The position numbers and the translations under genes are program-made. Positions 1 through 11,226 of a DNA stretch of 64,000 bases are shown in pieces. The notes beneath the pieces are model-generated. The model did no database searches. It was not told the DNA's origin and was given only the letters and a program-made list of their open reading frames with translations. The stretch covers positions 115,476,385 to 115,540,384 of the forward strand of contig NC_044981.1 in assembly GCF_008728515.1 (NCBI RefSeq). The letters are read 5' to 3'. Source of the stretch: Papio anubis (Eukaryota > Chordata > Mammalia > Primates > Cercopithecidae). Within the stretch, counting starts at the first letter, position 1. Every line of letters begins with the position of its first letter.

Positions 1-490
1 AACAATAACTACCATGTAAGTTCTAGGACTCATCGTATCTTTTACAAATAACAAGCTGTATAAAGCAAACCTTATTTTTCAAATGAAGATTAATATAAAA
101 CAAAAATTAACAGCTACTTTTTATTTAAAAACCTTGCTAGGTGAATGTTCAAGTTAAAATCACAGCTCCAATAAATATAAAGAAATATGCTCAGCATGTT
201 ATTTCATTTGTCATATATATATTTACATATACTTCCAAAAGAATACTAGTTGGAGAAATGAAATCAAGTAAAAATTAGCCTCATTTACTAAATAAAATTA
301 TATTTTTATTTACTGCTACTGGAAAAATGCAAAAAGTGGTCAGTGGGCAACTATTAAATATTTTCAAAAAGTAGATATAATTTCAGTTTCCAATTAAATT
401 ACCATGTATGTTCTTTCCAACAAGAAGCATGTAATATATCTGATTCTAAAGAAAGTGGCCAAAAATCTCAATTTTCTTCTAGGAGCCTTG

Positions 491-817
491 TGAATTTTTT
501 GTCTGTTTGTTTTGTTTTTTGTTTTTGAAACGGAGTCTCGCTCTATCACCCAGGCTGGAGTGCAGTGGCACGATCTCAGCTCACTGCAACCTCTGCCTCC
601 CAGGTTCAAGTGATTCTCCTGCCACAGCCTCCCGAGTAGCTGGGATTACAGGCACCTGCCACCATGCTTGGCTAATTTTTGTATTTTTAGTAGAGACGGT
701 GTTTCACCATGTTGGTCAGGCTGGTCTCGAACTCCTGACCTCAGGTGATCCGCCTGCCTCAGCCTCCCAAAGCTGGGATTACAGGCGTGAGCAACCATTC
801 CCAGCCATGAATTTTTT
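491..817 (-). mobile_element. Alu SINE with target duplication
   Basis: Full-length Alu on the minus strand: a T-rich tail, then the standard dimer, ending at CCCAGCC at 806. It is flanked by the direct repeat TGAATTTTTT at 491-500 and 808-817. It lies in STXBP5 intron 2, in the sense orientation of the gene. Confidence 0.93.
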
Positions 818-1090
818 AAAAATACATTATTCATTTTTCAGGTAGTTTTTTGCCCAGTTATTTTTGACAAACATCTGTAACATCAAAGAAGCCACAATAT
901 TTTAATAAAATGTTTACATTCACTTTTATCTTTAAAGGCATCTATCTAAATGTACTACACATATGTATATGATATTAAGAAAGATATTAAGAAAAAGCTA
1001 CAAGGCAAGTATATTTTTAATTAAAATTAGGAAGTCAAGCTAAGCACTTCAATAATTGAGCTAATCATTAAACTACCCTCAAAGGATGCC

Positions 1091-1433
1091 TAATTAAGCT
1101 ACTTTTTTTTTTTTGAGACAGAGTCTCGCTCTGTCACCCTGGCCGGAGTGCAGTGGCTGGATCTCAGCTCACTGCAAGCTCTGCCTCCCGGGTTCATGCC
1201 ATTCTCCTGCCTCAGCCTCCCAAGTAGCTGAGACTCCAGGCACCTGCCACCACTCCCGGCTAATTTTTTGTGCGTGTGTGTTTTTTTTTTTTTTTTTTTT
1301 TTTAGTAGAGAGCAGGTTTCACCATGCTAGCCAGGATCCTCTGGATCTCCTGACATCGTGATCTGCCTGCCTCGGCCTCCCAAAGTGCTGGGATTACAGG
1401 CGTGAGCCACCGCACCCAGCCTAATTAAGCTAC
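1091..1433 (-). mobile_element. Alu SINE with 12-bp target duplication
   Basis: Minus-strand Alu body at 1103-1421 between perfect copies of TAATTAAGCTAC (1091-1102 and 1422-1433). The middle linker has grown into a GT/poly-T run at about 1270-1303. Confidence 0.95.
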
Positions 1434-1562
1434 CTTTATTATTATACTAATCATAATTCAATAGAGATAACACCCCTCTCACAAGATTAAAAAAGAAACT
1501 ATAAAAATAATCTACCTTGATATATAGAGTTACTGTGTATTATTAAAAATTACTGATTCTTG

Positions 1563-1870
1563 GCTAGGCGCAGTGGCTCACGCCTATAATGCAAGTACTC
1601 TAGGAGGCTGAGGTGGGTGGATGGCTTGAGCTCACGAGTTCAAGACCAGCCTGGGCAAAATGACAAAACCCTGTCTCTACAAAAAAATACAAAAACTAGC
1701 CAGGCGTGGTGGCAGGCGCCTGGAGTCCCAGCTACTTGGGGGACTGAGGTGGGAGGATCCCTTGAGCCTGGGAGGCAGAGGCTGTAGTGAGCCCAGATAG
1801 CACCACTATAGTCTACCTGGGCAACGGAGCCAGATCTTGTCTCAAAAAAAAAAAAAAAAAAAAAAAAAAA
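1563..1870 (+). mobile_element. Alu SINE
   Basis: Plus-strand Alu with a poly-A tail at about 1843-1870. TTACTGATTCTT flanks it on both sides (1551-1562 and 1871-1882). It is only about 140 bp from the oppositely oriented Alu at 1103-1421. Confidence 0.94.
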
Positions 1871-2020
1871 TTACTGATTCTTTTTAGGACTCTTTTATTT
1901 GTGACGAAATTTCAACTAGCAGCAAGTGCTATTAATGAAATTTAAACATAAAAATGTATTTCTTACTGAACATTCTTCTCTGCATATCCTTTAAAAACAA
2001 GCCAGGCTGATAAACTAAGG

Positions 2021-2230
2021 CAGAGATTGGCAAACTTTGGCCTGTGGGCCAAATCCAGCCAACTGCTTGATTTTATAAATAAAGTTTTATTGACGCACAT
2101 TTATTCTTTAGATATTGTTTTTGGTTGCATTGTGCTACATATAAGCAGAGCTTAGTAGCGGTCACAGAGACCACAAAGCCTACCATAATTTGCTATCCAG
2201 CCTTATATAGGAAATGTTCGCTGACTCCTA
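2021..2230 (+). mobile_element. hAT-type MER DNA transposon relic
   Basis: It runs from a CAGAGATTGGCAAAC-like left end through ATAAATAAAGTTTTATTG to a right end with GCTGACTCC. This is the common non-autonomous mammalian hAT repeat with imperfect inverted termini (GGCAAAC and GCTGAC). The same family occurs inverted at 25653-25878 and 47096-47438. I am not sure of the exact family name. Confidence 0.6.
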
Positions 2231-3612
2231 AAGACTTAGATCTTCTTTAAATGTCTGCGCACACACACATACTCATCCACCCTATGATCCTTACTGAAGG
2301 ACATAAAGTTGATCATTTAGGAATCCGTATGTTCCCTCGTCTTGATTTTATAATTTATACACTCCTACTATCTAATTTCTGGACTCTTGATAAAGGAGAC
2401 GATACTGGCTGATTTTGCTGATTTGCATTACTTTGGACTGCACCGTATCTTGTCATATCCTGTAACATTCTTCATAGGTTATTTTAAAAGAAAATGCCAC
2501 TCCATATTACAGCTATAACTTCCAAAAGGTCTATTTTTAGACATTTAATGTCACATATTACTTATAAAGAAATGGCAATATAGAAATCAAAATCTTAAAG
2601 GCTCATCTAAGAAAAATATGGCTAAATAGGTTAGAAGTGGGGATGGAATCAAACCAAAACATATGTCACAAAGACAAAGACACTGGGTTTTAAACATAAG
2701 AATTATTTAAACACAGAAAAGTTTATTCTAGACTTCTAGACTTAAGGATCACTAAACACATGGCCATTGCGGAACACTGACTGTAGGCTGCCAACTGTGT
2801 CAACAATTCTTACCCCAACCGCCTTCACCTCAGCTTACCTTCCACTCATGGCCAAAAGAAACAAGATAAGTTACATGGTAAACAGAGCTGATATACAAAA
2901 TGTATTTAAAAGTAAATATGAGGAAAATAAGAGATTAAACCAATCAACTAGAATTGCTAAATCTGAAAGTAGATGATGGCATTATACTTAAATTATTTAA
3001 AAATGATAATACAGATACATAGAAGATCATGAAAAAGTCCTTATTTTTATGGCTGCTAATAAAGATCAGAAATGTGTTCAAATTAAAGTACGAAATAATT
3101 GTATAGAAACCTGAATGTCTCTACAGGAAGTCTGAGTAATTAAATCAGAAAGTACCATAACTTCTCCTTAGAATGTGTGCTGCATATGACTAAGAGAAGA
3201 GAAATGTATCAAGTACCTTTTGGCAGTTTCGTATGATTATAGTTTTATGAACTCTTAGTTTATTTCATAAAAATCAAGTCAGTAATCACTTTGTTTTGCT
3301 TCCCAAGAACTTTTGTAGAATGACAATATGTTTAAAATCTATCTTAATTCAAATCCAAATCTAAAAGGTATTAATAGTGAAATGCTCTTTTCTCTGTATC
3401 AATCTGTTATACTCTTAAACAGATAAACATCTGTTTAGGTCAAACCAAAAACTATTTCCTTAATCTGCCATCCCAAAATACCAAGTATACCTTCTGATGA
3501 TGCTAATATAGCAAATCAGCTCAAGAAACTCTCATTTAAACATCGAAAACAAATACACATTCTGATTATTACTAATTATTACTGCCATATTACTGATATC
3601 CTAATTATTAAT
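2231..3612. other. STXBP5 intron 2 stretch, nothing recognised
   Basis: AT-rich intronic DNA. Open frames here are short and not protein-like. No repeat family was recognised with confidence. Confidence 0.6.
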
Positions 3613-3941
3613 TTTCTTCTTGTAGCTGGGCACAGTAGCTCATAATCTTTAATCCCAGTTTGAGCCCAGGAGACCAGCCTCAGCAACAAACTACGACCCC
3701 ATCTTTGCAAAAAAGAAAAAAGAAAAAGAAAAAGAAAAAAAATACACACACACACACATACACACACAAAATTATGTGAGCCAGGTAAGGAGGCTCACAT
3801 CTGTGGTCCCAACTATTTGGCAAGCTGAGGCAGGAAGATCATTGAGCCTGGGAGGTCTAGGCTGCAGCGACCTGTGATTGTGCCACTGTATTCCAGAGCG
3901 AAACCTTATCTCAAAAAAAAAAAGAAAAAAATTCTTCTTGT
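3613..3941 (+). mobile_element. Old Alu with A-rich/(CA)n linker
   Basis: A diverged Alu, probably AluJ-like, at about 3625-3930, bounded by TTCTTCTTGT on both sides. The middle A-rich linker has turned into a mixed A/G and (CA)n microsatellite at about 3715-3768. Confidence 0.85.
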
Positions 3942-5327
3942 AAATAATTGCCTCTTCCAGGACATAAAAGTAAAGCCAAATTGATCCAACACTTAAGCTT
4001 ATCTTTTATTTAGTGATACTCAAGCCTATAGTCCAGTTACTTACATGTAAATGCCCAGCAAGTATTACTCTAAGTTATTATAGTATACAATTACCAAATT
4101 TAGTACTCAAATTACATACTAGCAATTCAAGGGAGATAGTCTCTATAATAAATCTCTAAAGATTAATCAGATCATATGATCAGGAATTCAATATTCTTAA
4201 GTTAATTTATTTTAATTTTACATCCTGACATTTAACAAACAAGAAAGAAGGTAAATTTTGTTAATAGTATTAAAAAAAAGTCCTGGTTTCCTATTTCATA
4301 ATGAAACCTTATCTGTTATACACAGAAAATGCTACAACCCACCATCTTAGTATTCAATGTGAGCTACTGTTTCAAGAAAGACATTTGTATTAGTTCATTC
4401 ACATGCTCTTTCCTGGTCCCTCCTGTAAACAAAGGTTTACACTTGTGCTTCTACTGACTTGGATTATGAATGTAGTCAATGGACACAAAGCTGAGGGAGC
4501 CACAATGGTATGGAGTCTAATACTTCATTCTCTTTAACAGGAACTCAGAACAATCAACCAGAAGATCCCTCTACAGGAACACAGTCCAAAGAATTCCTAA
4601 ATCCCCCACAGAAAAAGAAATTCTAAGATCCAAAAGTTGTAAGGATTCTTGGAAATAACACATCCCAATTTCCTCATTTTACAAGAAAGGAAACTGAAGC
4701 ACAGAGATTTTAGTTCACTTATACAAAGTAAGTCTGAAGATTATTAGAACAAGAATCTCCTAATAATAAGGTAATGGTAATTCTTCCAAAGTGCCTTTAC
4801 TTTTTCCTTTAGGATGGCAAAATTAAATTGTAATTTCAAATGAATCATACTGAAAACCAAACAGAAAACAAAGAGAATATCCAACAGAGAAAAAAACTCA
4901 TCTTACTTAAAGCAGAAAGGCTTACAAAACACGGACTTGATTCTCCAATAGTTAACATATTCTTTTCAATTCCATGGCTTTTATCACATTTGTTTCCCTC
5001 CACAAGAAATCCATTGCAAAATAAACTGTTTCCAAGCAGATTCCATTTCTGGTTGTTCTGAAATAAATGTGCCTATTCCTCCTGCTGCAGTAGTCTATGC
5101 TAAGAATCACAACTTACAGCTGATACAGCACTCATTCTTCCTTTTATGCAATGTCCTCTTGAATGAGGAGCTAAGAGTTGAGATATGAGCTGAGTATTTC
5201 AAGCTCCTTGTTTCTCCTGCACAACTACAATTCCAAATGACCAAAACTCTTCCATGAACAAAAAGGATGGAGGAGGAGGAAAGCAGCTTTGAACAAAAAT
5301 GATGGGGAGGGAGAAGAGTGGACAAAA
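3942..5327. other. Intron 2 stretch with a MIR relic
   Basis: About 4650-4780 resembles MIR in minus orientation (ATTTTACAAGAAAGGAAACT, then a CACAGAGATTTTAG-like core). The rest is AT-rich intron with nothing recognised. Confidence 0.45.
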
Positions 5328-5617
5328 ATCTGGCGTGGTGGCTCATGCCTGTAATCCCAGCACTTTGGCAAGTTGAGCTCAGGAGTTCAAGACCAGCCTG
5401 GACAATACAGTGAAACTCTTGTCTCCGCCAAAAATAAAACAAAATAGTGGTGGCACACACCTCTGGTCCCAAATACTTGGTAGGCCAAGGTGGGAGGATT
5501 GCTTAAGCCCAGAAGGTGGAGGTTGAAGTGAGCTATAATCCTGCTACTGCACGCCAGGGTAACAGAGTGAGACCCTGACTCAAAAAAAAACAACAAATAA
5601 ACAAACAAGAAAAAACA
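5328..5617 (+). mobile_element. Alu SINE, old and slightly deleted
   Basis: Plus-strand Alu with short internal deletions in both monomers (for example between CACTTTGG and GAGCTCAGGAG). The tail is an A-rich run with C interruptions at about 5582-5617. Confidence 0.88.
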
Positions 5618-5860
5618 CTGGCTAAATTCTAAACTAATTATTTTACTTTTAGCCTATTTCAAATGGAAATCATTTCCAATTTTTTTTCATAGTACAATTA
5701 TGTTTTATAGAATAAAATTAAGTAGCAAGTCAAAATATTCTAATGCTATCTTATAAGTACTGTACAGAAAGTCATTAATCAATTTAGCATTTACTATATG
5801 TGAGAAACTTTCACACACATTAATCTAAGTCGCAATTTTGAAAACTTGTGGTTGAGAAGA

Positions 5861-6169
5861 ACATAACCTTTTTTTTTTGAGATGGAGTCTTGCTGTGTCG
5901 CCCAGGCTGCAGTGCAGTGGCACAATCTTGGCTCACTGTAACCTCTGCCTCCCAGATTCAAGCGATTCTCCTACCTCAGCCTCCTGAGCAGCTGGGATTA
6001 TAGGCGCACACCACTCATGCCAGGGTAATTTTTGTGTCTTTAGTAGAGGTGGGGTTTCACCATGTTGGTCAGGCTGTTCTCAAACTCCTGACCTCGTGAC
6101 CCACCTGCCTTGGCCTCCCAAAGTGCTGGGATTACAGGCGTGAGCCCCCATTCCCGGCCGAACACAACC
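5861..6169 (-). mobile_element. Alu SINE
   Basis: Minus-strand Alu body at about 5869-6160. The flanking duplication is imperfect: AACATAACC on the left and AACACAACC on the right. It is inverted relative to the Alu ending 250 bp to its left. Confidence 0.92.
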
Positions 6170-6424
6170 ATTTTAAAAACAAACTCAAAGAAAAGAACAG
6201 TGCTTTTCAATATCTTTTCCTCAAAGTTTGTATTAGCTACAAAAATTAATGAAATGGAGGCCTTCCTACACAGTTGCCACTCAGTATTCACTGAGAGAAA
6301 TGACGGACCTGAAAATTAAAGCCACAGAAAAACTCTCATATGAATAATAATCACGTATTATAATAAAATGTAATAATCATGTATCCACCAAAATATCCCT
6401 TCATGATCGGAAAAGCTACACACA

Positions 6425-6688
6425 CACATTTTAGTAGATTTAACCGTGACAATAACCTCACAAGCCAGGTAGCATTATTATTCTTATTCAACTGGTGAAG
6501 AACTTGGGCTAAATGCCCAACCAGGGGCACCTGGAAGTGTTTTGGAGGGTCTGGGTTGCCACATTGACAGGGGAGGCAACATGGGCATTTAGTAGGTGGG
6601 AGACGAGGATATTAAATATCCTGCAACGCACTGGACAACCCCACAGAATTATCCTGCCCAAAAAGCTACCACTTTGAGAAACACTGAC
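6425..6688 (+). mobile_element. MIR fragment followed by MER5A-like hAT element
   Basis: 6425-6510 looks like a reverse MIR fragment (CCTCACAAGCCAGGTAGCA, then ATTATTATTCTTATTCAACT). From about 6515 to 6688 the sequence matches MER5A in order: a GGCACCTGG-like core, GGCATTTAGTAGGTGGGAG, ATATCCTGCAACGCACTGGA, AGAATTATCCTGCCCAAAA, and the end TTTGAGAAACACTG. Confidence 0.7.
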
Positions 6689-6899
6689 AGAAAATAAATG
6701 GACAATGCCAAACAGCTACTAATGACTTTAAACATAAATTCAATAACAAAAGCCTGGAAATCACCAAGGACCAGCCAAAAAAACCAAAACCAAACAGTAA
6801 AAGTATATCAAATTCTCACATTAAAATAGGAAGTCTAGGCTCCTCTCTCAAAATGATAACACAATAAAAGTTAAAGATAACATAATTTCAACTCAACAT

Positions 6900-7620
6900 T
6901 TCTCTGCCACTTCTTTGCCAAGTTTTTCACTTCGCTTATAATTGCCTCATTACTTTACTTGCAAAACCTTATCATCTTTAGTTACTCCCTAAGATTTTAT
7001 ACAAACAAGTCATGCCCTTCTCCAATTCCCATTCTGCCACCCCTGTTTTGGATCCACTTTACTACCTATATGGATTAATAGTTTTCTGTGAGGTTCACTT
7101 GGTCCATTCTTTTCATCTATACCACTACACCACTAATCATGCTAAAAAATCACACTTTCTTCCTGTCAGCATCTCCTATTACATAACTATAATTCCTAAC
7201 TGAACATCATGCAGATATCTCAGGTTAATATTCAAGACCCTCAACAGCCTCCTTATTTCTCCTGCTAACTCATTTATTCCAACCAGCCTCTTTTAGTATT
7301 CCTCCAAACTAGCATAATTCCCTTTTCCATGCTTTTGCCCATACTGTTTTCCTTGCCTAGAATAATTTTCCCACTCCTTCCTCTCTGTCATTCTGAATCC
7401 TTATTTACCCATGTATAGAAATGTTCATCAAATGCAACAAATTTACATGTAACCTGACTTTGTGTAATGTCAGTAGAGCCCCAAATAATTCTCTAATTTC
7501 GACTGCTTATTTAGTTCCAGTCCTTCGGTTAGAACTGGAAACTTTTTGAAGAGAAGGACCACATTTTCATTTCTTTTGTATTACTCCTCTAGAAGAATAC
7601 ATAGCTACTTGAAATCATAA
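6900..7620 (+). mobile_element. L2-like LINE 3' region
   Basis: Diverged sequence in the familiar order of an L2 3' end: CCTCAACAGCCTCC, TTCCATGCTTTTGCCCATAC, GTTTTCCTTGCCTAGAATAA, and AACTTTTTGAAGAGAAGGAC. The open frames over it are not protein-like. Confidence 0.55.
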
Positions 7621-7639
7621 AATTTTTCCTTGAAGAAAT

Positions 7640-7770
7640 CATTTAATACTGCACCTTCATTTTTATAGTAAGGAAAAAAAACTAATTCAAGGACATGTAA
7701 TTATTTAGTGGAAAGAGAGGAACCAGAATTCAGGCCACAATTTATAATCTAATGTTGTCTGACACTCAAG
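7640..7770 (-). mobile_element. MIR relic
   Basis: Weak match to reversed MIR: a T-rich stretch, TATAGTAAGGAAAA in place of the usual gaggaaact core, then CAAGGACATGTAATTATTTA. Confidence 0.35.
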
Positions 7771-10700
7771 TGCTTGTTAAATCAACTCTAAGGTAAAAAA
7801 ATCATTTTGTAAGCCTGTCTCCAGCAACATTACTCTGCATTATAAAAGACAATCCATGCCTCGTCAAAATAGAGATTGTCTATATCACTGTATTTTCCAC
7901 CAGTCAAGAAGACAATGAATGAGGTTCTTCCATAATAATTTGACAATTCATTTTTAAACCTCAAATTTTTACACAAGTTCAGTAAACCTGAAATTCCATT
8001 TTTCTGCTCAGTCCTTGAAATATTCACATATAAAATGACCTCATTGTGTTTAGAAAAAAATTTATTTTAAAAATAATATCAGGGTAACCCATGATTACAT
8101 TACAGTATGAAGCAATTTGAAATTTTAGTAGTAAATCAGAAGTCTAGATAAACACAATAGCATTATTAAAAATACCTTCATTCTTCAATCTCATATTCTC
8201 TCCAGAAGCCAAGAAGGTTTAGCACTCAGCATATTTATATCATCTGTCATTTGCTATACATTAATGTAGCAAATACATTTAATTTATTTTGCCTCATTAT
8301 TTATCTTATTAAAGGATTCAGATTTTTCATTAATCCTTGTCTACAAACATTAGCTATCAGTTATACCTTTCTTGTCTGGTTTTTTGGTTTTAACCCAGAG
8401 TAAATAAATCAATTTAGTAAAGTCTTCTGACAGTTAGGATGACATTCATCAGTTAAACTACATATACATTTGGAATTGTAATAGCCTAATCTTACTTCTA
8501 AAAACATCGCCTACTTTTCAATCTGCAAGGAAAATACTTTATCTAGAAGTCCATTTTCTGCTCTAAAATGTGATAACTTTTTAGGATAATTGTGTTACAG
8601 ACTACAAGAGTCTAATATAAGAAGAGAATAAAGGATCAAAAGAAACCAATTACAATAGGAAAATCTACGAAAGCTCCAAGTTAATATATACACACTTGTA
8701 GTAAATCTGCACATTAAACCAATGTGGAGATTTGGAATTCAGGTGTCTAGTTTCAAAAATAACAAAGAAGAAGATACTAACATATATCTTAAAGCACATA
8801 TATGGAAAATGAGATAAAATAAAAAGGGCTTAGTCACTTTCTATAAATCAGAACCATAATAAATAAAGCTCATAGCTCATCTGCTACTTAAACTCAACAG
8901 AAGGAATGACTAGGTGGTATTACTGGCAAGCAAGCCAATTTATCACTCTGGAATGTTCATAGAAATCTCATAAAAAGGCAAAGTAGAAAGTAATTTGGTA
9001 AATAGTTTTCCAGACTTCCTTCTTACTAAGGAGGTTCTAAAAATATTTTAGAGTATAATTGCAAACTGTAATTACAGGTTCACTTTTATTCACATATTTA
9101 ACTATAAAAAGTATACCAAAAGTCATAGACAAGCGATAATTTTGGCCACCTGATCCTTGATTTTAATTGGCAATTAGCACTAGGCCTCACAATTTACACC
9201 TTTTGTGCCATATCAATTACTCAAAAGCATTAGGGTAAAAGTGTTGTCTAAGAATCTGGTTTTATAAAATCAGCCCTGCTGGTGGTACTCACTTATAATT
9301 ACACTAAATTATAAAAGGGCTAGTTTGGCTGTTACAAGGAAAAAAGGTTATTTACCAAAAGAATGTCGAGACCACACTGGGAAAACAGTAAAACCTAAAC
9401 TCATTTTAAAGAAAAGCAAAATAATGGAAAAATAGCTTATTTAATTCAACTTCACTTTCCTTCTTCTAGTCCAGTTATGCAATTCTTTTGCTGGGAAAAA
9501 AAAGAAACTGCTTTCAGTTCCAAAGAATGCATCTACATCCAACGCTATACTAGTCTTGTCTACTATAGAGTTTTGCTGAACACTCAGGACCCACACTGAC
9601 AAAATAACTTCATTCCCATCTTCACACAACAACCCTAAACTGGATGGTCTTGATCATTGAGTTCAGGAATAAATATACCTAAACAATTGAAGCCAAAAAA
9701 TGTTCTGGTCATAACCATCTAGATATTTGGGCAAGAGCACTTGAGACATACTGTCTCAGAAATTAACAGATTCAGATCTAGCCTGGTCAGATTTTATCGC
9801 TTATATAGGTATGACTGCATAGTATTTACTATATATAGTAGACTTCACTTAGTAACACAATTCAATAGTCCATCCTAAAACTTCTATTAGCATTTTGAAG
9901 ACAGCACATTAAATCACAAATAAAACTTGAGGCATTATCTTTATATATATACGTGTATATATATCTATATCACATAGTACTTCTTTGAAATAATGACTTT
10001 AAAATGTAAGTAAAATATCTGGCACATGTTTAACTCAAATGTAGATTCCCTCGCTCCTTCTCAGGAACCAGAAAAATCTAAAATGCAAAGGGGTAAAGCT
10101 CCTCCCTTATCCCATATTTCTTTTCTTTCTTTTCTTCCTTTTTTTTTTTGGACAATAACAATGTCTATTGAGATCATCTAGTGACTTTGTTTTTCTATTT
10201 ATCACCAACACATTACTCATTAATATGTAGGAAGTAGATATCCTACAGATGGATGAATCCAAATCTTAAGTTTAAAAATAAGAATATATTTCGGTTAAGT
10301 ATGTTTCAAAGTCACAGTAAAAGAAAACACATTTCAATATAAAAATAGAAAGTGAGCAGTCTGTACTGCTCTCAATAAAAAATTATCTTGAAAAAAATCT
10401 TTTGAAGTATTTGAAAAAAATGCTTGATAAAACTAATATAGTTCATACATAACCAGGAAAATTCTTTCTATACTAGTAGTTTAATGTATAGTAACCTAAC
10501 AGTTTTTACAAATACATAACAAATGTAGACTATGAGAGAAAAAACATATCAAGAAAATAAATTTAACCCTATGCATTTTTCAAGAAAATGCTCTAAAAAA
10601 TGGTAGAAGTATTAACCATTTATAACTTTATGGAAAATTAATTTGCTGCATTTATCTTCTGCTAATTATTTTTCTACACGGACATGTCAAAAACAACCAA

Positions 10701-11100
10701 ATTCAGATTCAAATCCAATCTCCAATTTATTAGAATAGGTCATAAGTTCAATATCTACCATGCATAATATTTTTTAAATTGTCTTTAAATCTCATCCTTA
10801 ACATACCCCATTCATCAGACCAACAGTATAAGCAGATATATTTTTCCTCATAAACTTCTATCTCCTTACAAATAAAATAGTTATTATAACAAAACTTTAG
10901 ACCTCTCTTTGGATATATGTTTAGCTACTATAAACGAAGAGCTGAGAAACATCACAGCAGTATATAAGCTGAATTATAATCAAGGGAAAAGCCAACACAT
11001 GATTTCTCATAGTATATATCTGATCACACCAACAGGAAAATAAAAATTTTCTTTGGAACTAATCCTCAGAAGCACTGGGGAGAAGTTAAAAAAGTAGAAG
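7771..11100. other. Long unannotated part of STXBP5 intron 2
   Basis: AT-rich intron beside the exon 2 donor. It contains short TA runs near 9940-9970 and poly-T at about 10138-10150. I see no exon, RNA gene or recent transposon. Confidence 0.6.
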
Positions 11101-11128
11101 TTAAAAAACAAAATTAAAAAAAGGATAC

Positions 11129-11226
11129 AGCCTTAAAGCACCAGTCTGAGTTCCCACTGCCAGGATCTTCTGTACAGGATCAAAGGCCAGGGCTGAGGGT
11201 TGATAGGGAAATCCATGGCGAACAGT
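11129..11226 (-). CDS. STXBP5: STXBP5 coding exon 2, residues 52-83 plus two bases of codon 84
   Basis: This 98-base exon is too short to stand out by ORF length. On the minus strand it follows a pyrimidine-rich stretch ending CCCTAG at 11227. It reads TVRHGFPYQPSALAFDPVQK, then ILAVGTQTGALR, then the first two bases (CT) of a Leu codon. This matches the tomosyn segment that starts the first WD40 beta-propeller; the run from ALAFDP to GALRL is a typical propeller-blade pattern. It joins exon 1 in phase 0 without breaking the frame. The exon ends at CT followed by GTATCCTTT, an exact U12-type donor rather than a U2-type one, leaving a phase-2 break. The next residues expected, Phe-Gly-Arg-Pro, are not found in the remaining 11.1 kb on this strand, so exon 3 should lie beyond the left edge. 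Confidence 0.94.

Larger units (their letters stand above)
1..11128 (-). other. STXBP5: STXBP5 intron 2, 5' portion (U12-type donor)
   Basis: The intron begins at 11128 with GTATCCTTTTTTT and continues past the left edge of the window. Most of it is AT-rich sequence with Alu, MIR, L2 and hAT repeats, listed separately. No further tomosyn exon was seen on the minus strand, checked by looking for the expected Phe-Gly codons beside an acceptor. Confidence 0.8.

Noticed and set aside
507..845. Frames translating to SLALSPRLECSG- or GWSAVAQAGV-like peptides here and at many other sites
   Set aside because: These are translations of Alu elements and not genes.
1..11128. STXBP5 exon 3 inside the window
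   Set aside because: I looked on the minus strand for an acceptor followed by codons for Phe-Gly-Arg-Pro and found none. One AGATTTGGA match near 3340 does not continue as tomosyn.
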